A stretch of 24,847 nt of DNA from SZAS-79 sp965279075 (GCA_965279075.1 CBDIHI010000001.1:1-24847), one strand, 5' to 3'. Shown: positions 1 through 9,386, numbered from the stretch's first letter. Numbers and translations are program-made. The notes: generated from the sequence alone by a model not told the origin.

Positions 1-1
1 G

Positions 2-382
2 CAGTCCGGATATACCTCCGGCGGGGAGCAGCAGATGACCGCGATCGGCCGCGCGCTGATGGCGCGCCCCTCGATGATCCTGCTCGACGAGCCGTCAATG
101 GGGCTCGCGCCGCAACTGGTCGAGGAGATCTTCGAGATCGTGAAGGAGCTCAATGCCAAGGAGGGCGTGTCGTTCCTGCTCGCGGAGCAGAACACCAACA
201 TCGCGCTGCGCTATGCCGACTACGGCTACATCCTCGAGAACGGCCGGGTGGTCATGGACGGGGAGGGCAAGGCCCTGGCCGAGAACGAGGACGTGAAGGA
301 GTTCTACCTCGGGTTCTCGTCGGGCGGCAGGAAGAGCTTCCGCGACGTGAAGAGCTACCGCAGGCGAAAGCGCTGGCTGTGA
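2..382 (+). CDS. Branched-chain amino acid-type ABC transporter ATP-binding protein, LivF-like (3' part)
   Basis: This is the C-terminal part of an ABC ATPase; its start lies before the window and the reading frame is open from base 2. The ABC signature appears as SGGEQQM, followed by the Walker B motif ILLDEP with the catalytic glutamate, and then the LivF-type segment LLAEQNTNIAL in the switch region. The Walker A motif must lie upstream of the window. LivF-class ATPases pair with LivG and the LivHM permeases to import branched-chain amino acids or other small carboxylates. The basic C-terminus (KSFRDVKSYRRRKRWL) is a tail I associate with LivF paralogues next to PaaK-like ligase genes. Its TGA overlaps the next ATG by one base, so the two are probably translationally coupled. 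The family is certain; the substrate is not. Confidence 0.93.
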   Translation, partial: QSGYTSGGEQQMTAIGRALMARPSMILLDEPSMGLAPQLVEEIFEIVKELNAKEGVSFLLAEQNTNIALRYADYGYILENGRVVMDGEGKALAENEDVKEFYLGFSSGGRKSFRDVKSYRRRKRWL

Positions 383-1626
383 TGGACCACTACGATTCCC
401 TCGAGGCACGCGACCCCGCGGCGCGCGAAGCGGCGCTCCTCGCCGCGCTGCCCGCCCATGTCGCGCACGCCAAGGCGAACGCGCCCGGGTTCGCACGCAT
501 CTTCAAGGACGTCGACCCTGCCGGCGTGAACACGCGCGCGGCGCTCGCCCGCCTGCCGGTGACGCGCAAGTCCGACCTCGGCGAGCTGCAGAAGGCGATG
601 CCGCCGCTCGGCGGCCTGAACGCCACACCGGTCGAAAAGATCGCGAAGCTCTTCGTCTCGCCCGGCCCGATCTACGACCCGGAAGGCGCGGGCGCAGACT
701 GGTGGCGCACGGCGCGCGGATTGTTCGCGGCCGGCTTTCGCGCCGGCGACGTCGTGATGAACACCTTCGCCTACCATTTCACGCCGGCCGGCTCGATGAT
801 GGAGCGCGGCGCGCTCGCGATAGGGTGCACCGTGGTGCCGACGGGGACCGGCCAGACCGAAATGCAGGTGGCGGCGATCGCCGGCCTGCGCATTTGCGGG
901 TACGTCGGCACGCCGTCGTTCCTCAAGCTGATCGTCGACAAGGCCGACGAACTGAAGGCCGACATCTCGTGCCTCGACAAGGCCTTCGTCGGCGCCGAGT
1001 ACCTGCCGCCGGCACTGAGGAAGACCCTCGGGGAGCGGGGCATCCGCGTACTGCAGAGTTACGCGTCCGCGGACCTCGGCCTGATAGCCTACGAGTCGAT
1101 GACGCCGGACGACGGCGTCTGCGAGGGCATGGTCGTCGAGGAGGGCCTGCTGGTCGAAATCGTCCGGCCGGGCACCGGCGACCCCGTCGCCCCCGGTGAG
1201 GTCGGCGAGGTCGTCGTAACCACGTTCAACAAGGACTACCCGCTGATCCGCTTCGGCACCGGCGACCTGTCCGCGATCCTGCCCGGCGCGAGCCCCTGCG
1301 GCCGCACCAACGCGCGCATCAGGGGCTGGATGGGCCGCGCCGACCAGAGCACCAAGGTGCGCGCGATGTTCGTCACCGCAAAGCAGGTCGGCGAGATCGC
1401 GCGCCGCCATCCGGAAGTCGCGAAGGCGAGGCTGGTCATCGAGGGCGAGGTGGGCAGCGACCGCATGGTCCTGAAATGCGAGGCGGCGCATACGGTTTCC
1501 TTGTCGGAGGCGCTGGTCGCTACGATCCGCGACGTCACGAAGCTGCGCGGCGAGGTCGAGTTCGTCGCCGCAGGCAGCCTTGCGAACGACGGCAAGGTGA
1601 TCGACGACTTGAGGAAGTACGGCTAG
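382..1626 (+). CDS. PaaK-like AMP-dependent acyl-CoA ligase family protein
   Basis: A 414-residue protein of the phenylacetate-CoA ligase (PaaK) branch of the adenylate-forming enzymes. Visible family features are a TGTGQTEMQ segment (about 154-162), a YPLIRFGTGD motif (286-295) that matches the ribose-binding region of PaaK proteins, a GRADQSTKVR hinge-like segment and a C-terminal DGKVIDDLR that retains a lysine. The usual Ser/Thr/Gly phosphate-binding loop (SSGTTGKP in PaaK) is replaced by FVSPGPIYDPEG (91-102), so catalysis may be altered. The ATG at 382 overlaps the upstream ABC ATPase stop as TGATG; a GTG one codon earlier is possible but less likely. Such genes recur in Liv-type transporter operons, which suggests activation of an imported carboxylate. 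Family confident, substrate unknown. Confidence 0.82.
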   Translation: MDHYDSLEARDPAAREAALLAALPAHVAHAKANAPGFARIFKDVDPAGVNTRAALARLPVTRKSDLGELQKAMPPLGGLNATPVEKIAKLFVSPGPIYDPEGAGADWWRTARGLFAAGFRAGDVVMNTFAYHFTPAGSMMERGALAIGCTVVPTGTGQTEMQVAAIAGLRICGYVGTPSFLKLIVDKADELKADISCLDKAFVGAEYLPPALRKTLGERGIRVLQSYASADLGLIAYESMTPDDGVCEGMVVEEGLLVEIVRPGTGDPVAPGEVGEVVVTTFNKDYPLIRFGTGDLSAILPGASPCGRTNARIRGWMGRADQSTKVRAMFVTAKQVGEIARRHPEVAKARLVIEGEVGSDRMVLKCEAAHTVSLSEALVATIRDVTKLRGEVEFVAAGSLANDGKVIDDLRKYG

Positions 1627-1629
1627 GCG

Positions 1630-3270
1630 CTACTTTACGGGAAGCGGCAGCACCTTTCCCTGCGAGGCGGCCGGCGCGCTGACGCCGAGCATGCGCGCCA
1701 GCGTGGGCGCGATGTCCACGACCTCGACCCGCTGATCCACCTTGCCGGATCCCATCCAGCGCGGCCCGTAGAAGAGGATCGGCACCTGGTGGTCGTAGGC
1801 ATGGGGCGAGCCGTGCGTGGAAGTGGCGGCGCGCCGGGCTTCGAACATCCAGTAGGGCCGCGCGACGACGAGCAGGTCGGGCGAGCGGTCGGCGTAGAAG
1901 GTTTCCTGCATCTGGGCGAGGTAGGGCGTGCCGGCCGGGATGCGGTTGGCCGCGAGGTCGGCGGCGGAGAAGACTTCGACGATGCCGGATTCGGTCATCA
2001 GGATCCGCCGCGCCTCGGCGTCCAGCGCCCGCCGGTCGATCTGCTTCTGGGCGATCAGCGCGGTGTCGAGCAGCACGCCGTTGGCCGACCAGGTGCGCAC
2101 CCATTTCCCCGCGCCGAATTTGGCCGACAAGCCGTCATTCAGGCGCTCGAGGGTCTGCGGGATGTTCTGCCGGCCGGCGTTGCGGCCGAGCGACGCGCTG
2201 TATTCGGGCGCCGGCATGAAGCCGTGGTCGGCGGTCAGGACGGCGATGTAGTTGTCGCGGCCGACGCTGCGGTCGAGGTCGGCGAAGAACGCTTCCATCA
2301 GGCGGTCGAGCTGCAGCAGGTGGTCGTGCGACAGGCGCGACTCGGGCCCGTGGGCGTGGTTGACGTAGTCGTGGCCCGACAAGCTGATGGAGAGTATGTC
2401 GGGCGCGTCGTCCTGGCCGAGGCCTTCGGCTGCGATCGCGGCGCGCGCGAAGTCCAGCGTCAGCGCATCCGCATAGGGGCTGGGCAGCAGCGAGCTGTAG
2501 AACGCGGGCGCGGGCTTGTCCATGCCCTCGCCGAGGACCTTGGGGAGCTTGCCGCCGCGTACGAACCAGGGCCGGTCGTCGGGGACGGAGCGTGCATAGG
2601 CGGCTTCCGGCATCAGGGGCGACCAGCTGGCCTTGAAGTAGCGGTCGGCGCGCTTCTCGGCGTTGAAGGCGGTCACCCAGGCCGGATGGGCCTTCATGTA
2701 GAAGGTGCTGGAGGCGAAGCGCCCGCTGTCGCCCATGTACATGTAGGCGGTGCCGGTCTTGCCTGCCGGCAGGATCGCGCCGCGGTCCTTGCCGGAGATG
2801 GCGATCACTTTCGCGCGCGGGTCGCTGCGCTTGAGGACGTCGCCGACGGTCTCGACCTGCAGGTTCTTCGGGCTGGTGCCGGCCAGCTTGGCGGTCTGGT
2901 TGTCGATGTAGGTGTGGGCTTCGTCGCCGGTGCAGTAGACGAGGGTCGCGGTCGCGCGGTCGCGCCACTCGTTGCCGATTATGCCGGTGCGGTGCGGGTA
3001 GGCGCCGGTGAGCATGGTGGCGTGTCCGGCGGCCGTGACCGTGAACGCGTGGCCGTAGTGCGCTTCGGCGAACCACGCGCCGCGGTCGAGGAACCGCGCG
3101 AAGCCGTCGCGCGAGAGCTGGTCGCGGTAGTCCAGCACCTGCCGCTGCGGCAGGCCGTCGACGACGAAGAAGACCACGAGTTTCGGCCTGGGGGCGGGGG
3201 CCCGGTCGGTGGTGGCGCAGCCGGCAAGCAGGGCCGCTGCGGCCAGGAAGGAAGCGAGCAAACGGATCAT
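1630..3270 (-). CDS. PafA-like alkaline phosphatase lipoprotein
   Basis: A 546-residue alkaline phosphatase superfamily enzyme. It starts with a lipoprotein signal peptide whose lipobox LAGC puts the lipidated cysteine at residue 18, so it should be anchored in the periplasm or outer membrane. Metal site and catalytic residues can be followed: D38 in VVDG, T79 in the FTVTAAGH stretch as nucleophile, N100, the KDR triad at 161-163, SGHDYVNHAHG, TADHG and the late histidine in HGSPHAYDH. This pattern matches the phosphate-irrepressible phosphatase PafA, which uses T79, N100, K162 and R164, rather than PhoA. A phosphomonoesterase activity on exported substrates is therefore inferred. It lies 4 bp downstream of the isomerase gene and ends 3 bp from the convergent PaaK-like gene. 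Confidence 0.85.
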   Translation of the reverse strand: MIRLLASFLAAAALLAGCATTDRAPAPRPKLVVFFVVDGLPQRQVLDYRDQLSRDGFARFLDRGAWFAEAHYGHAFTVTAAGHATMLTGAYPHRTGIIGNEWRDRATATLVYCTGDEAHTYIDNQTAKLAGTSPKNLQVETVGDVLKRSDPRAKVIAISGKDRGAILPAGKTGTAYMYMGDSGRFASSTFYMKAHPAWVTAFNAEKRADRYFKASWSPLMPEAAYARSVPDDRPWFVRGGKLPKVLGEGMDKPAPAFYSSLLPSPYADALTLDFARAAIAAEGLGQDDAPDILSISLSGHDYVNHAHGPESRLSHDHLLQLDRLMEAFFADLDRSVGRDNYIAVLTADHGFMPAPEYSASLGRNAGRQNIPQTLERLNDGLSAKFGAGKWVRTWSANGVLLDTALIAQKQIDRRALDAEARRILMTESGIVEVFSAADLAANRIPAGTPYLAQMQETFYADRSPDLLVVARPYWMFEARRAATSTHGSPHAYDHQVPILFYGPRWMGSGKVDQRVEVVDIAPTLARMLGVSAPAASQGKVLPLPVK

Positions 3271-3274
3271 CGTC

Positions 3275-3928
3275 TCAACCCTTTCGCGCTGCCGCGACCG
3301 GCAGCGTGTCGATACGCCGCATCTCGGCGGCCTGAAGGATGCCGGGCTCGGAGAGCCAGGCCTTGAAGAATTCTACCGAGTCGTTGCCCCAGAAGACCTC
3401 GCCGCCGGACACGAAGGTCGGCACGCCGAAGACGCCCAGCACAGCGGCCTCTTCGGTATTGCGGCGCAACGCGTCCTTGACCTCCGGCGCACCCAGCCGG
3501 GAGAGGTCGTCCACGCCGAGCGAGCGGGCCAGGGCGGCGAAGCCCTTCTCGTCGGCCGGGTCGCCCCCGGTCGTCCAGACGTGCGCGAAGATGCGGCGGA
3601 CTGACTCGGGCGTCGCGCCGCAGGCGAGGGCGAGCCGCAGGTAGTGGAGCGGGTTGAACGGGTGCGCGGCGGGAAACCGGAACGGGATGCCGTGCGAATC
3701 CGCCCAGAACTGGCAGGCGCGGTAGGTCCAGCGGCGCTTGGCCTCGATCTCGGCCGGGCCTTTCTGGCCCCAGTGGTTCAGCAGCCCGGCAAAGAGAACC
3801 GGCTTGTAGTCGATCGCGAGGTCCGGCGGCAGCTCGGGAAAGCGTTTCAGGTGCAGGTACGCGAACGGCGAGATGAAGTCGAAGTACCAGGTGGCCCGGC
3901 GCGTGGTTCCGGCAGGATTCATAAACAT
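3275..3928 (-). CDS. 2-hydroxychromene-2-carboxylate isomerase family protein (DsbA fold)
   Basis: A 217-residue protein of the glutathione-dependent HCCA isomerase family (thioredoxin-fold, kappa-class GST-like). The N-terminus WYFDFISPFAYLH carries the family's Y/W-F-D-x-x-SP-Y pattern, with the serine that binds the glutathione thiol. The central GIPFRFPAAHPFNPLHYLRLA and the C-terminal GVFGVPTFVSGGEVFWGNDSVEF (cis-proline loop, then WGND) are typical. In naphthalene degradation this enzyme isomerises hydroxychromene carboxylate, but no aromatic pathway is visible here, so the actual substrate is open. Starts at 3928 (ATG) or 3922 (second ATG) are both possible; neither has a good Shine-Dalgarno. 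It heads a two-gene unit with the PafA-like gene and is preceded by a sigma-54-like promoter motif. Confidence 0.88.
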   Translation of the reverse strand: MFMNPAGTTRRATWYFDFISPFAYLHLKRFPELPPDLAIDYKPVLFAGLLNHWGQKGPAEIEAKRRWTYRACQFWADSHGIPFRFPAAHPFNPLHYLRLALACGATPESVRRIFAHVWTTGGDPADEKGFAALARSLGVDDLSRLGAPEVKDALRRNTEEAAVLGVFGVPTFVSGGEVFWGNDSVEFFKAWLSEPGILQAAEMRRIDTLPVAAARKG

Positions 3929-3950
3929 TCAGTCATAGAAGTCACCGACT

Positions 3951-3994
3951 GGAGCCTGTTTCGTGCCAATAGTCATTCCTGTTTTGACAATTCA
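3951..3994. repeat. AT-rich intergenic element, copy A
   Basis: This strip matches 12337-12380 at 30 of 44 positions without gaps, in the same orientation relative to flanking minus-strand genes. The match includes GGAGCC at one end and an exact 11-mer, TTCCTGTTTTG, at 3976-3986, at the same distance in both copies. The element spans the stop region of the DUF1289 gene and the spacer before the isomerase gene, and it contains the sigma-54-like motif. It is visibly poorer in GC than its surroundings. Function unknown. Confidence 0.5.
3953..3969 (-). promoter_or_regulatory. Sigma-54-like -24/-12 promoter candidate
   Basis: On the minus strand the sequence reads TTGGCACG-AAAC-AGGCT. The -24 box is a full match to the sigma-54 consensus (Y)TGGCACG, and the -12 box keeps the GC dinucleotide at the exact consensus spacing, although its first two bases are AG instead of TT. 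A start about 12 nt further on would give a leader of roughly 15 nt before the isomerase ATG at 3928. No enhancer-binding regulator gene is in the window, so this remains a motif-level call. Confidence 0.4.
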
Positions 3995-4158
3995 GCCTCG
4001 CCGCGGCGGGTCGCCGTTGCGGCGAGCACGGCCTCGCGCTCGGGGTCGCTCATGTCGCGCCAGCGGGCGATCTCGTCGAGCGTGCGCCAGCAGCCGGCGC
4101 AGACGTCCCTGGCGGGGTCCATCCGGCAGACTTCCACGCAAGGGGACTGGACCGGCAC
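3973..4158 (-). CDS. DUF1289 small cysteine-rich protein
   Basis: A 61-residue protein that fits the DUF1289 family along most of its length: SPCVEVCRMDP, then VCAGCWRTLDEIARW. Four cysteines (7, 11, 20, 23) form a CxxxC-x8-CxxC pattern that could bind iron-sulfur or zinc; the family has no firmly established function. The start is GTG at 4158, placed directly after the TAG of HMG-CoA lyase (TAG|GTG with no gap), so translation is probably coupled to the lyase. No alternative start leaves the first CxxxC intact. The C-terminal end lies inside the AT-rich repeat element. Confidence 0.85.
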   Translation of the reverse strand: MPVQSPCVEVCRMDPARDVCAGCWRTLDEIARWRDMSDPEREAVLAATATRRGEAELSKQE

Positions 4159-5079
4159 CTAGGCGGCCTTCTTCGCGCGCTTGGCGGCGATGGCGCGGCC
4201 GGCCTTGGAGCCCGGTTCGCGGCCGAGGATCGAGCAGATCCACTCGCCGGTCTCGACGACTCGGTCGAGATCCACCCCGGTCTCGATGCCGAGGCCCTGC
4301 AGCATGTAAAGGACATCTTCGGTCGCCACGTTGCCCGAGGCGCCCGCCGCGTAGGGGCAGCCGCCGAGGCCCGAGACGGAGGAGTCGAACGTCGCCACAC
4401 CCATCTCGAGCGAGGCGTAGATATTGGCCAGCGCCTGCCCGTAGGTGTCGTGGTAATGACCGGCGAGCTTGGCGACCGGGATGACTTTCGCTACCGCCTC
4501 GATCATGGCCTGCGTCTTCGCCGGCGTGCCCACACCGATGGTGTCGCCGAGCGACACTTCGTAGCAGCCCATGCCGAAGAGCGCCTTCGACACCTCGGCC
4601 ACCCTGGCGGGGGCGATATCGCCTTCGTACGGACAGCCGATTACGCAGGACACGTAGCCCCGCACCCTGATATCGGCCCTGGCCGCCGCTTCGGCCACCG
4701 GCCGGAAACGCTCGAGCGACTCGGCGATCGAGCAGTTGATGTTCTTCTTCGAGAACGACTCGGAAGCCGCGCCGAAGATCGCGACCTCCGTTGCGCCGGC
4801 CGCGAGCGCGGCCTCGAAGCCCTTGAGGTTCGGGGTCAGCACCGGGTAGGAGACCCCGGGTTTCCTGCGTATGCCTTTCAGCACCTCGCTGTGGTCCGCC
4901 ATCTGCGGGATCCATTTCGGCGAGACGAAGGCGGTGGACTCGATCGCCGGCAGCCCGGCATTGCCGAGCCTCTCGATCAGTTCGAGCTTGACCGCGGTGG
5001 GGACGTTGCCCGGTTCGTTCTGCAGGCCGTCGCGCGGGCCCATCTCGACGATACGGACGCGTTTGGGGAGCGATATCAT
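4159..5079 (-). CDS. liuE: Hydroxymethylglutaryl-CoA lyase
   Basis: A 306-residue DRE-TIM metallolyase that splits 3-hydroxy-3-methylglutaryl-CoA into acetyl-CoA and acetoacetate, the last dedicated step of leucine breakdown. Visible are GPRDGLQNE (R16, D17), the metal-binding pair in GHYHDTYGQA (H208, H210) and the family signature SVSGLGGCPYA with catalytic C241. The start is the ATG at 5079, because the family begins with the short strand PKRVRIVEMGPRDG; the frame is open further upstream, but that would run into asnS on the other strand. It is separated from liuD by the convergent/divergent asnS gene. No clear Shine-Dalgarno precedes the ATG. The gene is also called mvaB or hmgL in other organisms. 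Confidence 0.96.
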   Translation of the reverse strand: MISLPKRVRIVEMGPRDGLQNEPGNVPTAVKLELIERLGNAGLPAIESTAFVSPKWIPQMADHSEVLKGIRRKPGVSYPVLTPNLKGFEAALAAGATEVAIFGAASESFSKKNINCSIAESLERFRPVAEAAARADIRVRGYVSCVIGCPYEGDIAPARVAEVSKALFGMGCYEVSLGDTIGVGTPAKTQAMIEAVAKVIPVAKLAGHYHDTYGQALANIYASLEMGVATFDSSVSGLGGCPYAAGASGNVATEDVLYMLQGLGIETGVDLDRVVETGEWICSILGREPGSKAGRAIAAKRAKKAA

Positions 5080-5085
5080 GGGCAA

Positions 5086-5091
5086 ATTGTA
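5086..5091 (-). promoter_or_regulatory. Candidate -10 box for liuE
   Basis: The minus strand reads TACAAT (one mismatch to TATAAT) six bases before the liuE ATG, inside the 31-bp gap between liuE and asnS. Transcription would begin at or next to the A of the ATG, making the mRNA leaderless, which fits the missing Shine-Dalgarno. No convincing -35 box is found 16-18 bp upstream, so confidence is low. Confidence 0.3.
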
Positions 5092-5110
5092 CCCGCCCAG
5101 AGATCGAGCA

Positions 5111-6511
<1,401 letters not shown>

Positions 6512-6515
6512 GGTC

Positions 6516-8528
6516 TCAGCCTTCCAGGATCAGCAGGTCCACGCCCTCGTCGACCTGCTCGCCGGCCGCAAAGCGGATCTCGGCCACCGTGCCCGCGCGC
6601 GGCGCGGTGATGGTGTGCTCCATCTTCATGGCCTCGAGGATCACCAGCGGCGCGCCCTTCTCGACCTTCGCGCCCTTTTGCACCAGCACCGCAATCACCT
6701 TGCCCGGCATCGGCGCGGCAAGGCTGCCGCCGTGCACGTCGGACTCCAGCTCGTGCAGCTCGTCGCGCATGCTGATGCGGTGCTGCTCGCCGGCGGCGAA
6801 GATGTTCCATTCGTTGCCGACCTTGACGGCGCGCCCGCGCAGCGTGCGCTCGTCGAGCCGCACCAGCAGGCTGCCGTCGGGTCCGGATTCGCCCGAGAAG
6901 GCGAACTCGCCCGAAGGCGTGCGCAGGCGCAGGCCCGACGGCGTGGCCAGCACGGTCACTGCGGTGTGCTTCTCGCCTTCGGTGAAGACGAGCGAGTGGT
7001 GCGGGGCCTCGTTCATGCGCCAGCCGTCCACCAGGTGCCAGGGCGAGTGCGGGTCACCCGAGGCAAGGGCATGCGCTTTCGCCCGTGCCTCGCCGTCGCC
7101 CAACTCCGCGAACGCGGCCAGCGCGAGGATCTCGTCGCGCGCCGGGGCGGGTTCGGGCAGCAGGGTTTCGCGGTTCCTCTCGATGAGGCCGGTGTCGAGG
7201 TCGCCGGACGAGAACGCCCCGCCCTTGACGATGCGGCCGAGGAACTCGATGTTGGTCGAGACGCCGACGACTTCGAACGCGGCCAGCGCCGTAGCCATGC
7301 GCGCGAGCGCGATCTCGCGCGTGTCGCCCCAGGTGATGAGCTTGGCGATCATCGGGTCGTAGTAGGGGCTGATGGCATCGCCTTCACGCACGCCCGAGTC
7401 CACGCGCACGGGCGCCGGGCCCGCGACCTCGAACTCGACGGCCTGCGGAGCGCGCAGGTGCTTCAACGTGCCGGTCGAGGGCAGGAAGCCCTTGCCGGGA
7501 TTCTCGGCGTAGACCCGCGCCTCGATCGAGTGCCCGCGGATTTCGAGCTGCTTTTGCGTCAGCGGCAGCGGTTCGCCCGAGGCGACCTGCAACTGCCACT
7601 GCACGAGGTCGAGGCCGGTGATCATTTCGGTCACCGGGTGCTCGACCTGCAGCCGCGTGTTCATCTCCATGAAGTAGAACGAGCCGTCCTGGTTGGCGAT
7701 GAACTCGACGGTGCCGGCGCCTACGTAGCCGACGGCTTTGGCGGCGGCCACGGCAGCCTCGCCCATGGCCTTGCGGCGGGCGGCGCTCATGCCGGGTGCG
7801 GGTGCCTCCTCCAGCACTTTCTGGTGGCGGCGCTGCACCGAACAGTCGCGCTCGAAAAGGGAGACGCACTCTCCCTGCGTATCGGCGAACACCTGGATCT
7901 CGATATGGCGCGGGCGGGAGAGGTACTTTTCCACCAGTACACGGTCGTCGCCAAACGAAGCCTTGGCTTCCCTCTGGCAGGACTGGAGGGCGGCAACGAA
8001 GTCCGCGCCCTTCTCGACCACGCGCATGCCCTTGCCGCCGCCGCCGGCGGAGGCCTTGATCAGCACCGGGTAGCCGATCCCGTCGGCCTCCTTCTGCAGG
8101 AAGTCCGGTTCCTGCCGCTCGCCGTGATAGCCGGGCACCAGCGGAACGCCGGCCTTCTCCATCAGCGATTTCGCCGCGCTCTTCGAGCCCATCGCGCTGA
8201 TCGCCGACGAGGGCGGGCCGATGAACGCGAGCCCCGCCCTGGCGCAGGCGGCGGCGAAGTCCTCGTTCTCGGACAGGAACCCGTAGCCCGGGTGGATCGC
8301 CTGGGCGCCCGAGCGCCTCGCGACCTCGATGATCGCGTCGCCGCGCAGGTAGCTTTCCTTCGCCGCGGCCGGGCCGATGCAGTAAGCCTCGTCGGCGAGG
8401 CTGACGTGCCTTGCCTTTGCGTCGGCTTCCGAATACACGGCGACCACGGCGATGCCGAGGCGCTTCGCGGTCTTCGCGACGCGGCAGGCGATCTCGCCGC
8501 GGTTGGCGATGAGGATCTTGGTGAACAC
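6516..8528 (-). CDS. liuD: Methylcrotonyl-CoA carboxylase, biotin-carrying alpha subunit
   Basis: A 670-residue acyl-CoA carboxylase subunit. It has the biotin carboxylase N-terminus (KILIANRGEIACRV), the ATP-grasp glycine loop ASAGGGGKGMRVV, the EMNTRLQVEHPVTE segment, a middle BT-like linker region, and a C-terminal biotinyl domain with AMKM, the biotinylated lysine being residue 635. With LiuB it carboxylates 3-methylcrotonyl-CoA to 3-methylglutaconyl-CoA. Acetyl- or propionyl-CoA carboxylases share this architecture; the assignment to methylcrotonyl-CoA rests on the liuB-liuC-liuD order. The start is GTG at 8528, directly abutting the liuC stop (TAA|GTG), which indicates coupling. It is the last gene of the liu operon and ends 4 bp from asnS. 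Confidence 0.94.
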   Translation of the reverse strand: MFTKILIANRGEIACRVAKTAKRLGIAVVAVYSEADAKARHVSLADEAYCIGPAAAKESYLRGDAIIEVARRSGAQAIHPGYGFLSENEDFAAACARAGLAFIGPPSSAISAMGSKSAAKSLMEKAGVPLVPGYHGERQEPDFLQKEADGIGYPVLIKASAGGGGKGMRVVEKGADFVAALQSCQREAKASFGDDRVLVEKYLSRPRHIEIQVFADTQGECVSLFERDCSVQRRHQKVLEEAPAPGMSAARRKAMGEAAVAAAKAVGYVGAGTVEFIANQDGSFYFMEMNTRLQVEHPVTEMITGLDLVQWQLQVASGEPLPLTQKQLEIRGHSIEARVYAENPGKGFLPSTGTLKHLRAPQAVEFEVAGPAPVRVDSGVREGDAISPYYDPMIAKLITWGDTREIALARMATALAAFEVVGVSTNIEFLGRIVKGGAFSSGDLDTGLIERNRETLLPEPAPARDEILALAAFAELGDGEARAKAHALASGDPHSPWHLVDGWRMNEAPHHSLVFTEGEKHTAVTVLATPSGLRLRTPSGEFAFSGESGPDGSLLVRLDERTLRGRAVKVGNEWNIFAAGEQHRISMRDELHELESDVHGGSLAAPMPGKVIAVLVQKGAKVEKGAPLVILEAMKMEHTITAPRAGTVAEIRFAAGEQVDEGVDLLILEG

Positions 8529-9386
8529 TTATTTCTTGTTGGCGGGTTTCTTCGCCGCCTTTGCTGCCGGCTTCTTCGCGGGCTTCCTGCCGCCGTCTTC
8601 GACGGATGCGGTCCACGAGGGTTTCCTCTTGCCGAGGAAGGCGGCGATACCCTCACGGCCTTCCTTCGAGACGCGGATCTTCGCGATGCGCTGAGCGGTG
8701 TCGTCAATCATCGGGTCGTCGATCGGGCCGCGCGACACGGCGCGGATCAGGTCCTTGATCTCGGCCAGCGCCGACGTCCCGCCCGCGACGATGTGGCCGA
8801 GCAGCTCGTTGATCTTGTTGTCGAGCTCGCCCGGCAGGCACAGTTCGGACAGGAGGCCGATGCGATAGGCCTCGGCGGCGCTGAATTTTTCCGCCGTGAG
8901 GAAGTAGCGGTGCGCCATGCGCTCGCCCATTGCGCGGATCACGTACGGGCTGATGGTCGCCGGCGACAGGCCGAGCTTGGACTCGGTCAGCGCGAACTCG
9001 GCATCCACCGTGCCGACGGCGATGTCGCAGGCCGCCACCAGCCCCACGCCACCGGCGAAGGCCGGGCCGTGCACGCGGGCGATGGTCGGCTTGGACATGC
9101 GGTCGAGCGTCTTCAGCATGGCGGCCAGGGCCCGGGCGTCCTTGTAGTTCTGCTCCAGCGTATAGCCGGCCATGCGCTTCATCCAGTTCAGGTCGGCGCC
9201 GGCGCAGAAGGCGGGCCCCGCGCCCATCAGCACCACCGCGCGCACGGAGTCGTCGGCGTCGAGCTTCTTCAGCGTCTTCGCGAGGTTCGCGATCAGCGCG
9301 TCGTCGAACGCGTTGCGGATCTCGGGGCGGTTCAGGATCAGGATCGCGCAGTGGTTGCGGACGGTGACTTCGAGGTTGTTGGCCAT
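8529..9386 (-). CDS. liuC: Methylglutaconyl-CoA hydratase (crotonase family) with lysine-rich tail
   Basis: A 285-residue crotonase-fold protein expected to hydrate 3-methylglutaconyl-CoA to HMG-CoA. The oxyanion-hole segment GAGPAFCAGADLNWM, the second one HGPAFAGGVGLVAACD and the catalytic glutamate in FALTESKLGLSPATISPYV are present; the last stretch is typical of the LiuC/AUH branch. Family members usually stop shortly after a KRKPSW-like end. Here about 24 further residues follow, rich in Lys, Ala and Pro (GRKPAKKPAAKAAKKPANKK), like histone H1 or AlgP-type tails. The ATG at 9386 starts MANNLEVTVRNHCAILILNRP in register with the family. A 66-bp spacer separates it from liuB and its stop touches the liuD start. 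Confidence 0.93.
   Translation of the reverse strand: MANNLEVTVRNHCAILILNRPEIRNAFDDALIANLAKTLKKLDADDSVRAVVLMGAGPAFCAGADLNWMKRMAGYTLEQNYKDARALAAMLKTLDRMSKPTIARVHGPAFAGGVGLVAACDIAVGTVDAEFALTESKLGLSPATISPYVIRAMGERMAHRYFLTAEKFSAAEAYRIGLLSELCLPGELDNKINELLGHIVAGGTSALAEIKDLIRAVSRGPIDDPMIDDTAQRIAKIRVSKEGREGIAAFLGKRKPSWTASVEDGGRKPAKKPAAKAAKKPANKK

Noticed and set aside
5078..5110. An earlier asnS start at the ATG at 5078.
   Set aside because: It would add eleven residues absent from the family and overlap the liuE start codon; the ATG at 5111 gives the standard 466-residue enzyme.
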